The position numbers and the translations under genes were made by a program. DNA of 64,000 nt from Massilia sp. H-1 (GTDB lineage Bacteria > Pseudomonadota > Gammaproteobacteria > Burkholderiales > Burkholderiaceae_D): the NCBI GenBank assembly GCA_024703915.1, contig CP087969.1, positions 2,294,001-2,358,000 of the forward strand, written 5' to 3'. Positions 12,459-24,559 of this stretch are shown here, one piece after another (position 1 is the stretch's first letter; each line of letters opens with the position of its first letter). The notes under the pieces are model-generated. The model was given only the letters and a program-made list of their open reading frames with translations, ran no database searches and had not been told where the DNA came from.

Positions 12459-12776
12459 TGGTCGATCCACAATTCCTTGATTTGCGTGGCGCTGCCCGAA
12501 GCCAGGTTGAACGCAACGGTTTGACCTTCAGTCACGCGCGGCGCGGCGACCCGCAGGCCGGCTGCTGCCGTAGAACACGGTCGCGCTGGTCACGGTGTAG
12601 CTGCGGCCATTGACGCGCAGGACGGTCGCGCTGCTGCCCTTCTGGACCACGCCCCGTACGGAAGCGGCAACCGCTTCCGACGGCACGTCGTCGACGCGTT
12701 GCGCGGCCTGGGCTTGCGCCACCTGCAGCGCCAGCAGCGCTGCGCTCAGGCAGAGGGAGGTGAACGGGGTTTTCAT
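12455..12776 (-). CDS. Small secreted protein encoded between pilY1 and the PilE-like pilin
   Basis: Starts MKTPFTSLCLSAALLALQVA, a clear signal peptide with a probable cleavage after AQAQA. The mature part (QRVDDVPSEAVAASVRGVV, then VLRVNGRSYTVTSATVFYG) looks like a small beta-rich periplasmic domain and ends IKELWIDQ. About 106 residues after correcting one break near 12555, beside a GCCGGC. The stop overlaps the PilE start, tying it to the pilus operon. I do not recognise a named family; a role in pilin presentation or stability is only a contextual guess. Confidence 0.75.
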
Positions 12777-12799
12777 GGACAGTTCCTTCCAAAGTGACA

Positions 12800-15700
12800 T
12801 CATTTGACTTGTCTCCAGCTCAGACGGCGCGCGTTTCGGATCGCCCTTGCCCAGCGGCGAAGTGATGTCACCCTTCGAGGTGTTGAGCAGATTGAGTTCC
12901 TGCGGCACCCCGTCGACCTTGACGGGGAATCCTGGATCGCCGGATTGGACACGATGCCGTCGATGGAAATGCCGGAAACGTTGGTGTCGTCGGCATTGAT
13001 CTTGCCGTCGCCATTGGTATCGAGCTGGGTTTGTGGCAGCGGACCGCCAGTCAGCCAGTCCAGTTCATTGAACCAGCTGCTGCCGCCCGGCGAGCAATCG
13101 GCGTTCGATGGAATGATGCTGGTAAAGACCAGGCGACGGTCGCGCAGGATAGGCTGGCTGACCACGCGTTCGCCATCGACCGGGAAGGTCGCCATCCAGC
13201 CAAAGCTGCCGGTGGCAGCGTTGTTGGTCGCCTTGCGGAACTTGGTGCCGACGCTCTCGAAGGTCTGCTCGGTCAGATCGGCGAGCTTCACGCGCGGCGC
13301 GGTCAGCTTGCGCAGTTGGGTCAGAATGACCTTGTCGGCCGCCTTGTCCTTGTCCAGGTACTGGTCCCACACACCATAGATCGCGCGCCGGGTCTTGTCG
13401 CCAATATCGGTGCCTTCGATGTACTTGCCGCCGCCGAAGTAGACCATGAAGCCGTTGCGCGGATGCTCGCCCACTTCCGGCGCGCTGGTGATCGGATGGT
13501 CGGACTTGAACAGCAGGTAGTCCACGCCCCACTTGGCCGGGGCCTTGTCCGACAGGTCGAATTTCCACATATTGCCGAGCTGGTCGCCTAAGCATACACG
13601 ACGTCCACCGTGCGGTCGCCATTGAGGTCGATCAGCAGCGGCGTGGCCAGCGCATTCAGGGGTCGCCGCCTCATCTTACCGGGGTGGCGATCTTGGCGAT
13701 CTGGGCGCCGGTCTCGATGTCGACCACGAACAGGGTCGATTTGCCGGTGCCGCCGCTGTTGTAGCCATTGGCGAAGATGGCGCCGAACTTGCCGTTGTTG
13801 AGCTTGACCACATTGATCACGCCCGGAATGAAGCCGACATCGGCGTCGCTGGCCGCGGTGTATTCGAACTTGACGACCGTGCTGCTGTTCGCTTCCGTGA
13901 AGGTGTTGGGATTGCTCACATCGAGGGCGATGAAGCCGGTGCCGCCGTTGCCCAGTCCACTGGTAAGGACCGTGCTCCACGTGCTTAGGCGCCGGACATG
14001 ACATCGGCCGATGCCAGGGTGCCGTCGACCAGGTAGCGGTGCACATAGAACGGATCGGTCAGCTTGGACAAGTTCGGGTAGGCGCTGGCCTAAGCACGTA
14101 GCCGAGTTTTTCCATGCCCGTGACCGCGTCGAAGCCGTGCACCATGCCGTCATTGGCACCCACGTAGATCATGCGGGTACGGTTCTGATTGGCAGTGCGG
14201 AAGGCACGGTAGGCAGCGTCGCCGTAATTGTCCGACGGCTCGCCAACATAATGCGGGGCGGAATTGACGATGTCGCCCAGCTTGTTGGTCGGACGCTTGC
14301 GGAACACGCCTTCGTCCGTGGCCGAGCCGCGCAGGTAGTTCAGGCGCTCGGCACCTTTGTTGTCCACCACGCCGTCGCCGGTTTTCTGCAGCAGCGCAAC
14401 CTGGCCCGCCGACAGTTCGGCCACGCCAGGCTTGCTCGCATCGACCGGCCAGCGGAAGGCAATCCCCTTGCCGACGCTAGCAGCGTTGCTGGTCATGATG
14501 ACGCGGTCGTCGGCCTTGATGGTATTGAGCAGCGCGCCCGCATCCCAGGTCGGCGTTGTGCTCAGCTTGCCGGTGGAGAGCAGCTTGTAGTTGAGCAATT
14601 GGCCGGACCAGTCGGTCGCGGAAAAGCGTGCCTGGTAGATATTGGCGTCGGCGGCAACCGAGGCGCTGTTGAGCGCAACAGAGGAGGCGGCCGAACTCTT
14701 GGAAATGATGTCGGCGAAAATCTCGGCGAACGCCTTGTTCAGCGTTTCGGTATTGCTCGCATCGTAAGCCTTTTCACTGCCACCGGCGATCGCAATCGAG
14801 TGCAACTGGTTGATCGAGACGCCATACGGCAAGGCAAAGCCGACCACGTAGGTTTCGGCATTGGCCGCCGATTCCTTCCAGGCCTTTCACTTCGGTCAAC
14901 AAACCGGCCAGGCTTTCGTCGACGTTCGCGGTCGGCTTGCCCTCTTTGGTCACCGAAGGCAAACCGTCGGTCAGCGTGACCAGATAGTTCTTGCCGCAGG
15001 ATTCAGGCGGCTTGGGGAACTTGGCGCCGCTCTTGCCGTTCGGGTCGGTCAGGGTGCCGTTGTAATAGTAGTTCGCCGTCAACACCGTACCCGCAAGCGG
15101 GCTCAGACCGGCGTTAGCCAACGGCAAGGCCGCATTGGTCGGCTCGTTGGTGACGAACTGCGACTTGGCCAGTTTCTTGTTCAGCAAGTCGACCTGGGCC
15201 GCGTTCAAGTTCGCGATCGGCACGTGCAGATAGCCCATGCCCGGCGCTTCATTGCTGAACCAGGTCTTGCCGACGCCTTGCAGCGCCATGCGCTTGCCGA
15301 AGTCGGTGATGCCCTGGCCCAGATCGCTGTCGGTGGGGTGGTAGGTCGGATTGCTCACGATCGTGCCGTAGCCGGAGCCGGACGTGCTCGGCGAGGCATT
15401 CGCCGCGCTGCTTTCACCGCTCTTCTTGGTCGAGCACGAGAATTGATCCCATGGGCCGCGCAGTTTCGGATCCTTGTTGTCGACGTCTTCCTTGTCGGTG
15501 CACTTCTTGCCGCCGTTGCCAATACCCCAGAAGTCATTGGTCGGGCTGGTGCAGGCGGTGGCCGAATAGCAGAAGGTCGGCGAACCCATCTTCGACCCGG
15601 AATACGAAGGAAGATTGACGTTGTAATAGATGAATTCACCCGGGGTCGACAAATTCTTGACCCGGAATTTCTTCTTCTGGCCATTGCGCGGGCCAGTGTA

Positions 15701-16087
15701 GTTCGGATCGTAGTCGTCCTTGTTGTACGACACGTCATACTGCGTCGTCTTCGATAAAGTAAGAAATGACGCCGGTCTGCTCGTAAGCCAGCAAACCCAT
15801 GTTGATCAGGCCGGAATAATTACCCATGACCGACTTCATGGCATTGCGTGCGATCTGCGACTTGCTCTCGTCGCTGTCGCTGCCGACCGCCCGGCCGGTC
15901 GGATCGGTATCCATCGAGTTCAGAATTACCGTACATCATCAGCACATTGGCCTTCTTGGCCGCCCCCAGGAACAGCGGGGTATTGGTAAGGGACAATGGC
16001 GCCGCATAGGCTTGCATGATGGCCAACTGGAAGCACCGAGAAGGCGCCTGCCGCTGGCAGGTAATGGAGAACCGATTTCATATTCAT
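12800..16087 (-). CDS. pilY1: Type IV pilus tip-associated adhesin PilY1
   Basis: Large secreted protein of about 1095 residues that caps minor pilins, controls pilus extension and mediates adhesion. The N-terminal half includes YLVTLTDGLPSV, a von Willebrand A-like stretch. The C-terminal half is the PilY beta-propeller (YVGANDGMVHGFDAVTGME; LLIDLNGDRTVDVVYAGD). A calcium loop DTNGDGKINADD sits near the end, and the protein finishes SWRQVK. Two candidate starts: ATG 16085-16087, and ATG 16079-16081, better spaced (9 bases) from AAGG. Breaks include 12830, 12930, 13588, 13675, 13984, 14092, 14875, 15748, 15925 and 16035; those at 13588, 13984 and 14092 show the GCCGGC-type replacement. Confidence 0.92.
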
Positions 16088-16093
16088 GAACCT

Positions 16094-16625
16094 TTATGGT
16101 TTGTAGAAAGTACTTTGCAGCATCACACGCGTGTTAGGCTGTTTACCGTAGGCCAACACCGTAATGCGGTACGGCGTGGCGGTGGATTTCATGCCAAACG
16201 CGTTGCCAGGCAACGCCATCATTTGCGGCATGAGCTCAATGATGTATTTTGGTTGTTCGGCGACCCCGGTAAGCAAGGCAGTCTCGCCGTCCTTGCCGAA
16301 GGTCAGCACCTTGCTGCCACCCCAGTCGACCGTCTCGGCCATCGACTTGCCGTCCAGCGGCGGCAGGCACAGGCCGGCGGTGCAGGTGTCGCTGAAGTCC
16401 GACACCGAGGTCTCGCTGTAGCGGATACGCTGTTCGACGGCGCGCAGCGCCATTTCGCCCCGCTTGCAGGGCCAGCGATTTGTCGGAATTGCCGCCGGAA
16501 ATTTTTTCCTGCAGCACGGAGGTTTTCATTGTCGTCAGGCCCATCAGGGTGACCAGCACCAGAATGATCAGGCACACCAGCAAGGCCGCGCCCGACTGGT
16601 TCTTGTTCGAAGGTAGCTTGTTCAT
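16094..16625 (-). CDS. pilX: Minor pilin PilX
   Basis: Begins with a prepilin-like segment, QSGAALLVCLIILVLVTLMG. Glu5 is absent, which is typical of PilX. The family sequence TTMKTSVLQEKISGGN follows, and the C-terminal globular region ends QSTFYKP. About 176 residues after fixing one break near 16462 (four G where three fit). The start overlaps the pilW stop (TGATG) and the stop lies 6 bases before pilY1, so the genes are probably coupled. In this gene one GCCGGC, at 16373, is read intact and in frame, showing that the error is not universal. Confidence 0.9.
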
Positions 16626-17640
16626 CAGTTCAAACCCTGGTTACGCAGTGAGATCGTGGTCGAGAACGGCGTGTACATGCGGCGGTCGGCTGCCTTGAAC
16701 AGGCTGCTTAATGAAATACACTTCCTGCTTGGCCGCGGTGACATTGTCCTGCTGCGACTTGAGCAGCAGCTGGACGCGCACGGCGATGACCGGAGCGGTG
16801 CCGACGTCGGCCGCCGTGACGTAGCGCCGGGTCGGGGCGGCACTGCCCAGATCCGGTGAAATCATGTACTCGACTTGCATCTGTTCGATGCCATCCGTGA
16901 TTTCCTCGGCATTCAGGCTGCCTTCCTGGCGATACAGCGACTTGTTGCTTAGCCACGCCATTGGCGGCCGCGGCCACGAAGTAGGCCACGCTCGAGACCG
17001 GGGTCAGGGACGCGCCCTGATCGTTGCGGAAGGTGCGGCCCAGCGAGACCTGGGTATTCTTGTTGGCTGCGTGACCGATCTTCTTGTCAGCAGGAACGTT
17101 GGTCATCACGAACAGCACCGCGTAGTTGCAGTCCGATACGACGGCCATGCGGTCGGCTTCCAGGCCGGTCGCGTCGCCCAGGGGAATCGGCACTTCGTCG
17201 GTCGGCATCACGTCCGATACCGGCAAGGTCTTGCCGGTCGGCACGCGCACCACCAGCACGTCGCTGCCGTTGACCGGTTTGAAGCCGGTCTGCCCGATGT
17301 GGGTAGGCAAGGTGGCATGGAAGCCGCCCGTGGTCAGGGCATCATAACCGACGACCCGGGTTGCATACTCACCGTCGAAGCCGCCGTCCTTGACGATGCT
17401 CGAATAGCGGTTCGGGATCAGATCGTAATTGAAGCAACCCATGTGGCCGGACATGCGCACGTCTTCCTGCAGCATGCCGAGCGAGAAGCGCGAGCCTTCC
17501 TGAATCCGGGCCCGGCTTTCGGAACTCTTGTAGATGGTCGAACTCGACGCCAGCACGGCAGCCACGCCGCCCACCACCAGCAAGCCCAGCGCCATGGCGA
17601 CGAGCATTTCCATCAATGAAAAACCTGTTTGTTTTTTCAT
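16625..17640 (-). CDS. pilW: Minor pilin PilW
   Basis: Starts MKKQTGFSLMEMLVAMALGL, a class III prepilin signal with Glu5, as in PilW. The body includes SSTIYKSSESRARIQEGSRF and EDVRMSGHMGCFNYD, typical of PilW, and ends ISLRNQGLN. About 337 residues. Frame breaks near 16710 and near 16947 (GCTTAGC for GCCGGC). Overlaps pilX downstream (TGATG) and pilV upstream (TGATG). PilV, PilW and PilX form the minor-pilin complex that primes pilus assembly and presents PilY1. Confidence 0.91.
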
Positions 17641-18156
17641 CACTGCACCATGCTCACGGTTACGCGCTTCGGATCGACCGCCACTTTCGAACGCGGCTTG
17701 TCGGTCCACCAGACCTTGACCACCACCGGGCCGTTGCCGTCGCAGGCAGTGGCGGCTAGGCGTGCCATCATTGGGCGTGCTGTCGTTGCAAATGGCGCCT
17801 TTGCCGCCCGGCAGACGCTTGCTCAACTCGGTCTCCCAATCGGAGATTTCATCGGCGGCCAGCGTGTCGGCGATGCAGCCCGAGGGCGTGGCCACGGTCG
17901 AGTTGTAATAGCTGGCGCGGCAATCGGACTTGAGAGCGGACACGCCGACATAGGTGGCGCCGGAGTTGGCGCGGATGCGCTCGGCCATGTCGGACGCCTT
18001 GAGGGTCGCGACCGAACGGAATTGCGCGGTATCCATGCCCGTGAGCGATACCAGTTGCAGACCGGCGACGCCGAGCATGCCGAAAGCGAAAATGACGATC
18101 GTGACGAGAATTTCGACCAGGGTGAAACCTTGCTGCTTGATTATCTTGTTTTTCAT
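17640..18156 (-). CDS. pilV: Minor pilin PilV
   Basis: Starts MKNKIIKQQGFTLVEILVTI with the prepilin cleavage site and Glu5, then VIFAFGMLGVAGLQL, the PilV hallmark. The globular part is LKASDMAERIRANSGA and ends SMVQ. About 171 residues after one break near 17757, where GCTAGGC stands in for GCCGGC. The start overlaps the fimT stop (ATGA) and the stop overlaps pilW (TGATG). Confidence 0.9.
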
Positions 18157-18714
18157 GAACAGGCTCCGGCGCCTTTGGTGGTGTTGATGTTGCCGTTTCT
18201 CAGCACGCGGATGGTGCGCTTGGGCGTCGTTTCGTAGCACAGCGTAAACTCCACGCCAGCCATGTCGAGCTTGGATTCGTTGAACTGGAGATAGCTTAAG
18301 CAACGAAGGCCTGGTTGTCGGACACTTGCAGGCCATCGATCTTGATGCTTAGAGCGCGGGCATCTCGCCGCGCACGATCAGCACTTCGCCCGCATTGACC
18401 ACGCCCTTGTTGGCGGGATCGTGGAACACGATGTGGCCCTTGGACCAATCTTGCACGTTGCAGCTGGTGCCATTGTCGCTGGCGCAAATGGTCACGGCGT
18501 TCTGGCCGTTGTTCGATTCCTCGCGCGCGGTGACCATGTCGTCGTACAGGCTGCGGGTAGCGCTGTCGAGGCGGTACTTCAGCAGCACGCCCTTGAAGCT
18601 GGGTACAGCGATGCCGAGCAAAACAACCGCGATGACCATGGTCATCATCAGCTCGATCATCGTAAAGCCCCGGACACCCGCAGGTGCCGGTTGGTTTTTG
18701 TATAGTATTGTCAT
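18153..18714 (-). CDS. fimT: Type II pseudopilin/pilin FimT (GspH family), first gene of the pilus operon
   Basis: Prepilin signal VRGFTMIELMMTMVIAVVLL after a 15-residue leader, with Glu5, followed by PSFKGVLLKYRLDSATRS, typical of FimT/GspH. The body ends with TPKRTIRVLRNGNINT and GAGACS. About 186 residues. Breaks near 18296 (GCTTAAGC) and 18348 (GCTTAGAGC) are at expected GCCGGC positions. The ATG is at 18712-18714. FimT proteins in some bacteria bind DNA during natural transformation; that role here is only suggested by family. Confidence 0.88.
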
Positions 18715-18875
18715 GTCAGTCGAAACAGGTCAAAAGGGAGAGACCGCTTGAGCGCCGCCCGACAATGCAACAATGTCTATCAAGCAACGGATCGGTATGA
18801 TACCTCGGTTCGGTGCCAATGTTGCGACATATCACGTGATTTTTGGTGACTAATTCCCGACAAACACTTAAAAAG
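18715..18875 (-). promoter_or_regulatory. Upstream region of the fimT-pilE operon
   Basis: About 160 bases between the terminator of the RND operon and fimT. It contains a near-perfect palindrome, GGTATGATACC, around 18797, and an AT-rich stretch further upstream. It presumably holds the pilus operon promoter. I could not fix a confident -35/-10 or a sigma-54 GG-N10-GC element. Confidence 0.4.
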
Positions 18876-18900
18876 TGAAAAAGAGCAAGAGGATTTGCTC
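18876..18900 (-). terminator. Rho-independent terminator after the RND pump gene
   Basis: On the minus strand GAGCAA and TTGCTC form a short stem with a 6-base loop, immediately followed by TTTTTC. It lies 15 bases after the pump stop codon and separates the efflux operon from the pilus operon. Confidence 0.65.
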
Positions 18901-18914
18901 TAAGTCAAGTGATT

Positions 18915-21900
18915 TTATTGCCGTGGGCCAATTATTTCGAGTTTTTCGTTGTCTAAAGGCCCATTTCCGCTGAATCGGTCCAGATACAGGTAAATAACCG
19001 GCGTTATGTACAGCGTGATGACTTGCGAGAACAGCAAACCGCCCACCACCGCCAGGCCCAGCGGCTGGCGCAATTCAGCGCTCGGCGCCGAGGCCGAGTG
19101 CGATCGGCAAGGCGCCCATCAGCGCAGCGAGCGTGGTCATCAGGATCGGACGCAGGCGCAGGATGCAGGCGCTGCGGATCGCGTCATGCGGACTCATCCC
19201 TTCCTGGCGCTGCGCATGCAGCGGAAGTCGATCATCATGATCGCATTCTTCTTGACGATGCCGATCAGCATCAGGATCCCGATGATGGCGATCATGGTCA
19301 GGTCCATGCCGAACAGGCGCAGCGTCAGCAGCGCGCCCACCGCCGCCGATGGCAAGTAAGCCAGAATCGTGAGCGGGTGGATATAGCTCTCATACAACAC
19401 CCCGAGCAGCACATAGATGACGCCGAGCGCGGCGACGATCAGGATGACCTGGGACGACTGCGAATCCTGGAACACGGCCGCGTCGCCGCCGTACTTGGTG
19501 ATGACCGAGGCTGGCAGCTTCATTTGCACGCCCATCTTGTCGATCTTGGCCGTGGCCACGCCAAGCGGCACGTCGGGCGGCAGATTGAACGAGAGCGTGA
19601 TCGCCTGCAGCTGGCCCTGGTGGTTGACGGAGGTCGGTCCGACCGTGCGTTCGACCCGGGCAAACGCGGCCAATTGCACCAGCTGGCCGCCCTTGCTGCG
19701 CACCGCCATCCGTTCCAGCGCCTGCTCCGACTGGCGGTCGGCGGCGGCCGCTTCGAGGATCACGCTGTAACTGGCGGTGGGCCCGTAAATGGTCGAGACC
19801 TGGCGCTCGCCGAAGGCGGCGTACAGCGCGGTGCGCACGTCGGCCAGTTGCACGCCGAGCGCGCTGGCCTTGTCGCGGTCGATGATCAGGCTGGCCTGCA
19901 GGCCGCGGTTCTGGGCATCGCTGGTGACGTCGCGGAAAGACGGATCGGCGCGCATGCGCTCGAGGTACTTGCCTCCACTCGCCGAGCGCGTCCGAACTGA
20001 CGCTTTGCAGGGTGTACTGGTAGCGGCTCTTGCTGGGCCGCCCGCCCAGCTGCAGGTTCTGGATCGGCGACAGGAACACCGACACGCCGGCGATCTGGCG
20101 CGTGGCGCGGCGCAAGCCGTCGACCACCTCGGGCATGGGCTTGCGCTGGCCGCGCGGCTTGAGCGCGATGAAGCCGCGCCCGGTATTGCCGCCGCCGGTA
20201 AACGAGGTCACGTCCTGCACATTGGGGTCGGCCCGGATCACCTCGACCACCCGGGTCTGGAGCGCCAGCATGGCTTCGGTCGAGGTATCTTCGGCCGCTT
20301 CGATGCTCATCCGCATCTGGCCCAGGTCTTCCTCGGGGAAAAAGCCTTTGGGAATGGTTGTAAAACAAGATCAGGGTCAGCACCAGGGTCGCCAGCGCCA
20401 CCATCAGCACCACGAAGCGGTGCGTCAGGGCCACATCGAGCGAGCGCGCATAGGCTTCGCGCACGCGCAAAGCCGGCTTCGAAATGGCGTCCGATGAAGC
20501 TTTTCTCGCCTTCGCCGTCGGCCACGTGGGGCGGCAGCAGGCGCGAGGCCAGCATCGGCACCAGGGTCAGCGAGACCGCCGCCGACACCAGCACCGACAG
20601 CCCGACCACGACCGCAAATTCGTGGAACAGCAGGCCGATCACGCCCGGCATGAAGAAGATCGGAATGAATACCGCCACCAGCGAGATCGAGATCGAGACG
20701 ATGGTAAAGCCCATTTCGCGCGAACCGACCAGGGCCGCGTGGACCGGCTTCTTGCCCATTTCGATATGGCGCACGATGTTTTCCAGCACCACGATCGCAT
20801 CGTCGACCACCAGCCCCACCGCGAGCGTGATGCCGAGCAGGGAAACATTGTCCAGACTGTAACCGAACCAGTACAGCAGCGACAGCGCGCCCAACAGCGA
20901 GATCGGCATCGTCACCGCCGGAATGAAGGTGGCGGCGGCGCGGTGCAGGAACAGGAAGATCACCAGCACCACCAGCACCACGGTCAGCGCCAGCGTCAGA
21001 TTGACGTCGTGGATCGCTTCGCGGATCGACATCGAGCGGTCATTGACCAGGTTGATCTTGATCGAGGCTAAGCACCTGGGCCTGGAAGCGCGGCAGCAGC
21101 TTGCGCACCGCGTCCACCACCTGCACCGTGTTGGCGTCCGGCTGGCGCTGCACCAGCAGCACGATCGAGCGCTCGCCGTTGTAGGAGCCGAAGGCCTTGA
21201 CCGACTGGTAGCTGTCTTCGACCTGGGCCACCTCGCGCAGGCGCACCGGCTGGCCGCCGCGGGTGGCGACCACCAGCTCGGCGAACGCTTCGGCATTGGT
21301 CAGCTGGGCATTGCCCTGGATCGTCAGGGTCTGGCTGGGGCCGTCGATGATGCCGAGCGGCGCATTCAGAATTGGCCGCGCGCAGCGCCTGGGCCAGTTC
21401 GTCCAGCGACAGGTCGCGCGCAGCAGCTCGGCGTTGGCGCGTACCCGCACCGCGAACTTCTTCTGGCCGTTGACCGAGACCTGGGCCACCCCCGGCAGGG
21501 TCGACAGCGAGGGGGCGATCAGGTTTTCGGCATAGTCGTTCAGTTCCGACAAGTTCATCGAGGGCGAGGTCATGGCCATGAACAGCACCGGTGCGTCGGC
21601 GGGATTGACCTTGCGGTAGGACGGCAACTCCGTCATTTCCTGGGGCAGCTGGCGCTGCGCGCCCAGCAGCGCCGCCTGGACGTCGATGGCGGCGGTGTTG
21701 ATGTCGATCGACGGGTCGAATTCGAGCGTGAGCGAGGTCGAACCCTGGGTGCTGGTCGAGGTGATCACCCCGATCCCGGCAATGGTCGAGAACTGCTTTT
21801 CCAGCGGCAGCGCGACCGAGGACGCCATGGTCTCGGGGCTGGCGCCGGACAGGTTGGCCTGGACGTTGATGACCGGCGTGTTATAGCTGGGCAGCGCCGC

Positions 21901-22002
21901 GACCGGAATATGCAGGTAGGCCAGGATCCCGACCAGCACCAGGCTGACCGAGAGCAGCACCACCATCACGGGGCGCCGGATGCACAGTTCGGACAGGTTC
22001 AT
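18915..22002 (-). CDS. RND multidrug efflux transporter, inner-membrane pump (MdtC/HAE1 type)
   Basis: Proton-driven tripartite efflux pump. Starts [20 protein letters not shown], the usual HAE1 N terminus. The proton-relay helix [17 protein letters not shown] carries the paired aspartates, and the C-terminal repeat half shows [15 protein letters not shown]. Restored length is about 1028 residues, the family norm. Breaks near 19087, 19200, 19975, 20365, 20472, 21068 (GCTAAGC for GCCGGC), 21375 and 21415. The ATG overlaps the adaptor stop (ATGA). MdtC-like is the closest resemblance, but only one pump gene is present, unlike mdtBC. Confidence 0.9.
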
Positions 22003-23165
22003 TTGGCCGCCGTCTGGACTGGCGTGCCGGTCTTGCCTTTGGCGCCACCGCGTCGGCCAGCTTGATTCTGCCGCCCGGCCGCAGATTCTGCTTGCCTTCG
22101 GTGATGACTTGTTCACTGCCCTGCAGGCCAGTGACGGCCGCTTCCTGGCCGAAGGCGTGCACGCGCGTGACCGGCATGCTCCTGGCCTTGCCGTCCTCGA
22201 CCACGTAGACCGAGGTGCCGCGCGGGGTCGTGATGATGGCGGCCTGGGGAATGATGAGCGCGTCTTTCAGGGTCGCGAGCGTGATCTTGGCGGTCGCGAA
22301 CTGGCCCGGCCACAGGGCGCTGGCGCGGTTGGGGAAGCGCGCCTTGGCGCGGATCGCTTGCCGGCCTGCGGGTTGACCGCATTGTCGACGAAGTTGAGTA
22401 CGCCCGACACCGGCTGGCCGCTGCCGGTGCTCGCTTCGACCGCCAGCTTGCCCTGCTGCTGGGCCGCCAGCAGGCTTGGCCAGGGCCGACTCGGGCAGCG
22501 TGAAGGCGACATCGATCGGGTCGAGCTGGGTGACGCTGGTCAGGACCGTGGCCTAAGCTGCACCAGGCTGCTTAAGCATACACGTCGATCGCGCCCACCC
22601 GGCCCGCCTGCGGCGCGCGGATCGCGCTGTAGCTGGCGGCCACCTGCTCGGCGTTCAGGGCGGCGCGGCTGGCGCCAAGCGGGCGGCGCGCGCCGTCGAG
22701 CTGGGAGCGCAGGGTGTCGAGCGCGCCCTGGGCAATGAATTTTTGCGCGAACAGCTGTTCGGCGCGCGCCACCTGGCGTTCGAGGTCGGCCACGGTCGCG
22801 CTATCGCGCCGGATCTGGGCCCCGGCCTTGTCGACATTGGCGCGCTCGCTGCGGTCGTCGAGCGTAAAACAGCGGTTCGCCCGCCTTGACGAACTGGCCT
22901 TCGCGGATATGGACCTTGCGGATCGTGCTGGTGGTCTGCGGATGCAGTACCACGCTGGCCACCGGCGTCACGCTGCCGCTGGCCGTCAGCACCACCGGCA
23001 CGTCGGCGCGGCGCGGCGCCACCACGTTGACCACCGTGGGCGGCTGCTCGCCCTTGGCGGCCGGGCCGGTCGCGCCGCCCTCGCTGCGGGTCAGGCTCCA
23101 GGCGGCCGCTGCCAGGCTTTGGCGACGGCGGCCACGGTAATCACGATGCGGTTGGTTTTTTTCAT
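21999..23165 (-). CDS. RND efflux periplasmic adaptor (membrane fusion protein, MdtA-like)
   Basis: Periplasmic adaptor that links the pump to an outer-membrane channel. N-terminal membrane anchor (MKKTNRIVITVAAVA), lipoyl-like half motif VHIREGQFVKAGEPLF, alpha-hairpin ATVADLERQVARAEQLFAQ, then second lipoyl half and beta-barrel (SYSAIRAPQAGRVGAID, GQFATAKITLATL). Ends in a Lys/Thr-rich tail. About 388 residues. Breaks near 22045, 22360, 22480, 22553 and 22570 (both with TTAAG/CTAAG for GCCGGC), 22868 and 23115. Precedes the pump in an operon; no outer-membrane factor gene is present here. Confidence 0.88.
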
Positions 23166-23190
23166 GGTGGCGATGGTTGTTTTCTTGTGC

Positions 23191-24559
23191 TTATTTTCCG
23201 GCGTAGTACGTGGGCAGCACCAGCGTGACCTCGAGGCCGCCGTCGGGATGGTTGGCCAGCGCGATCGTGCCGCCGTGCTGCTCGGTGATGTTGCGTGCGA
23301 TCGTCAGACCGAGGCCGGTGCCGCCCGACTCGCGCGAGCGCGAAGTTTCGACCCGGTAGAAGGGCTCGAACACGCGCGCCAGCTCGGCCGGGGCAATCCC
23401 GGGCCGCTGTCGCGGATCCGGATCCGGGCCGAGCCCGATACCGCGTCCACCGTCACGATGGCGCGCTGCCCGTACTTGACGGCATTGTCGATCAGGTTGA
23501 CCAGGCAGCGGCGCAAGGCCAGCGGACGCCCGAGCAGCGCTTTTCTGGCGCTGCCATGTACTTCGACTTGCTGGCTTAAGCATCGGTGGCGTCGCAGCAG
23601 ACGCTGCCCAGCAGCGAGTCGAGGTCGAGCGCGGCCATGGTTTCGGTGGTATCCATCGAGCGCGCCAGCTCCAGGCCTTCGCGCACCATGGCTTGCATCG
23701 CCGACAAATCGCCCACCAGGCGCTGCTGGAGTTCCGGGTCGGCCACTTTTTCCAGCCGCAGGCGCATGCGCGTGAGCGGCGTCTGCAAGTCATGGGTAAT
23801 CGCGGCCAGCATCTGGGTGCGCTGGAAAATGTATTGCCGGATGCGCGCCTGCATGGCGTTGAAGGCGGCGCTGGCCTGGCGGATTTCGGACGCTTGTCGC
23901 CAGGGCCAGCGGCGGATGGTTGATGTCGTTGCCCAGGTCCTTGGCCGCCTGCGCCAGCTGCTTGAGCGGGCGCGTGGTCATGCGCGCCACCAGGTAGGCC
24001 AGCACCGTGATCGAGGTCAGGAACATGGCGATGATGATGCGGTAGTCGGACTGCTCGGCCAGCACCGAGGACAGCCGGCGGCAGGATCTGCAGGCGCAGC
24101 AGCTCGCCGTCGCGCATGCGCACGTTCAGGCTTTCGCACACGCCCGGCCAGACCCGGCGCGCCGAACCGAACATGCTGTGCTGGATGCGCGGCACGTCGC
24201 AGGCGGGCGGACGCAGGGCGACCGTTTCCGAGCCGGTACTGCTTGCCGATGCGGGCCGCCAGCGCGGCCGTGAATTTGGATGGCGCGGCCAGCACCGGCA
24301 GCTGTTCGGCCGCTTCTTCGAGGCGGATGCCGGGCCGGTTGGCCGACAGCAGATAGGCGGCTCTGGCCGAGGCTGGCACGATCTCGGCCGAGAAAATCAG
24401 CTGCTCCGAACGCTCGAGGGCCTGGTTGTCGCGGTATTCGCGGAAGATCTCGTTATGCTGTTCTTCGACCAGCAGCTGGGTCAGGATGGCGGAAATGACG
24501 GTGCCCGCCAGCAGGGTCAGGAACACGCGCCCGGTCATCGAGCTGAAAAACGCTTTCAC
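23191..24559 (-). CDS. Sensor histidine kinase of an OmpR/EnvZ-type pair
   Basis: Membrane kinase with a first helix (VFLTLLAGTVISAILTQLL), a periplasmic sensor, and a second helix (IIIAMFLTSITVLAYLV). A HAMP linker follows (ARMTTRPLKQLAQAAKDLG), then the H-box AAITHDLQTPLTRMRLRLEK. The N box LVNLIDNAVKYG, G1 RDSGPGI and G2 GGTGLGL complete the ATPase. About 456 residues; GTG start, overlapping the regulator stop (GTGA). Several breaks, including 23576 (GCTTAAGC for GCCGGC), 23400, 23895, 24075 and 24235. Lies directly upstream of the RND operon on the same strand and is likely its regulator, by context. Confidence 0.88.
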
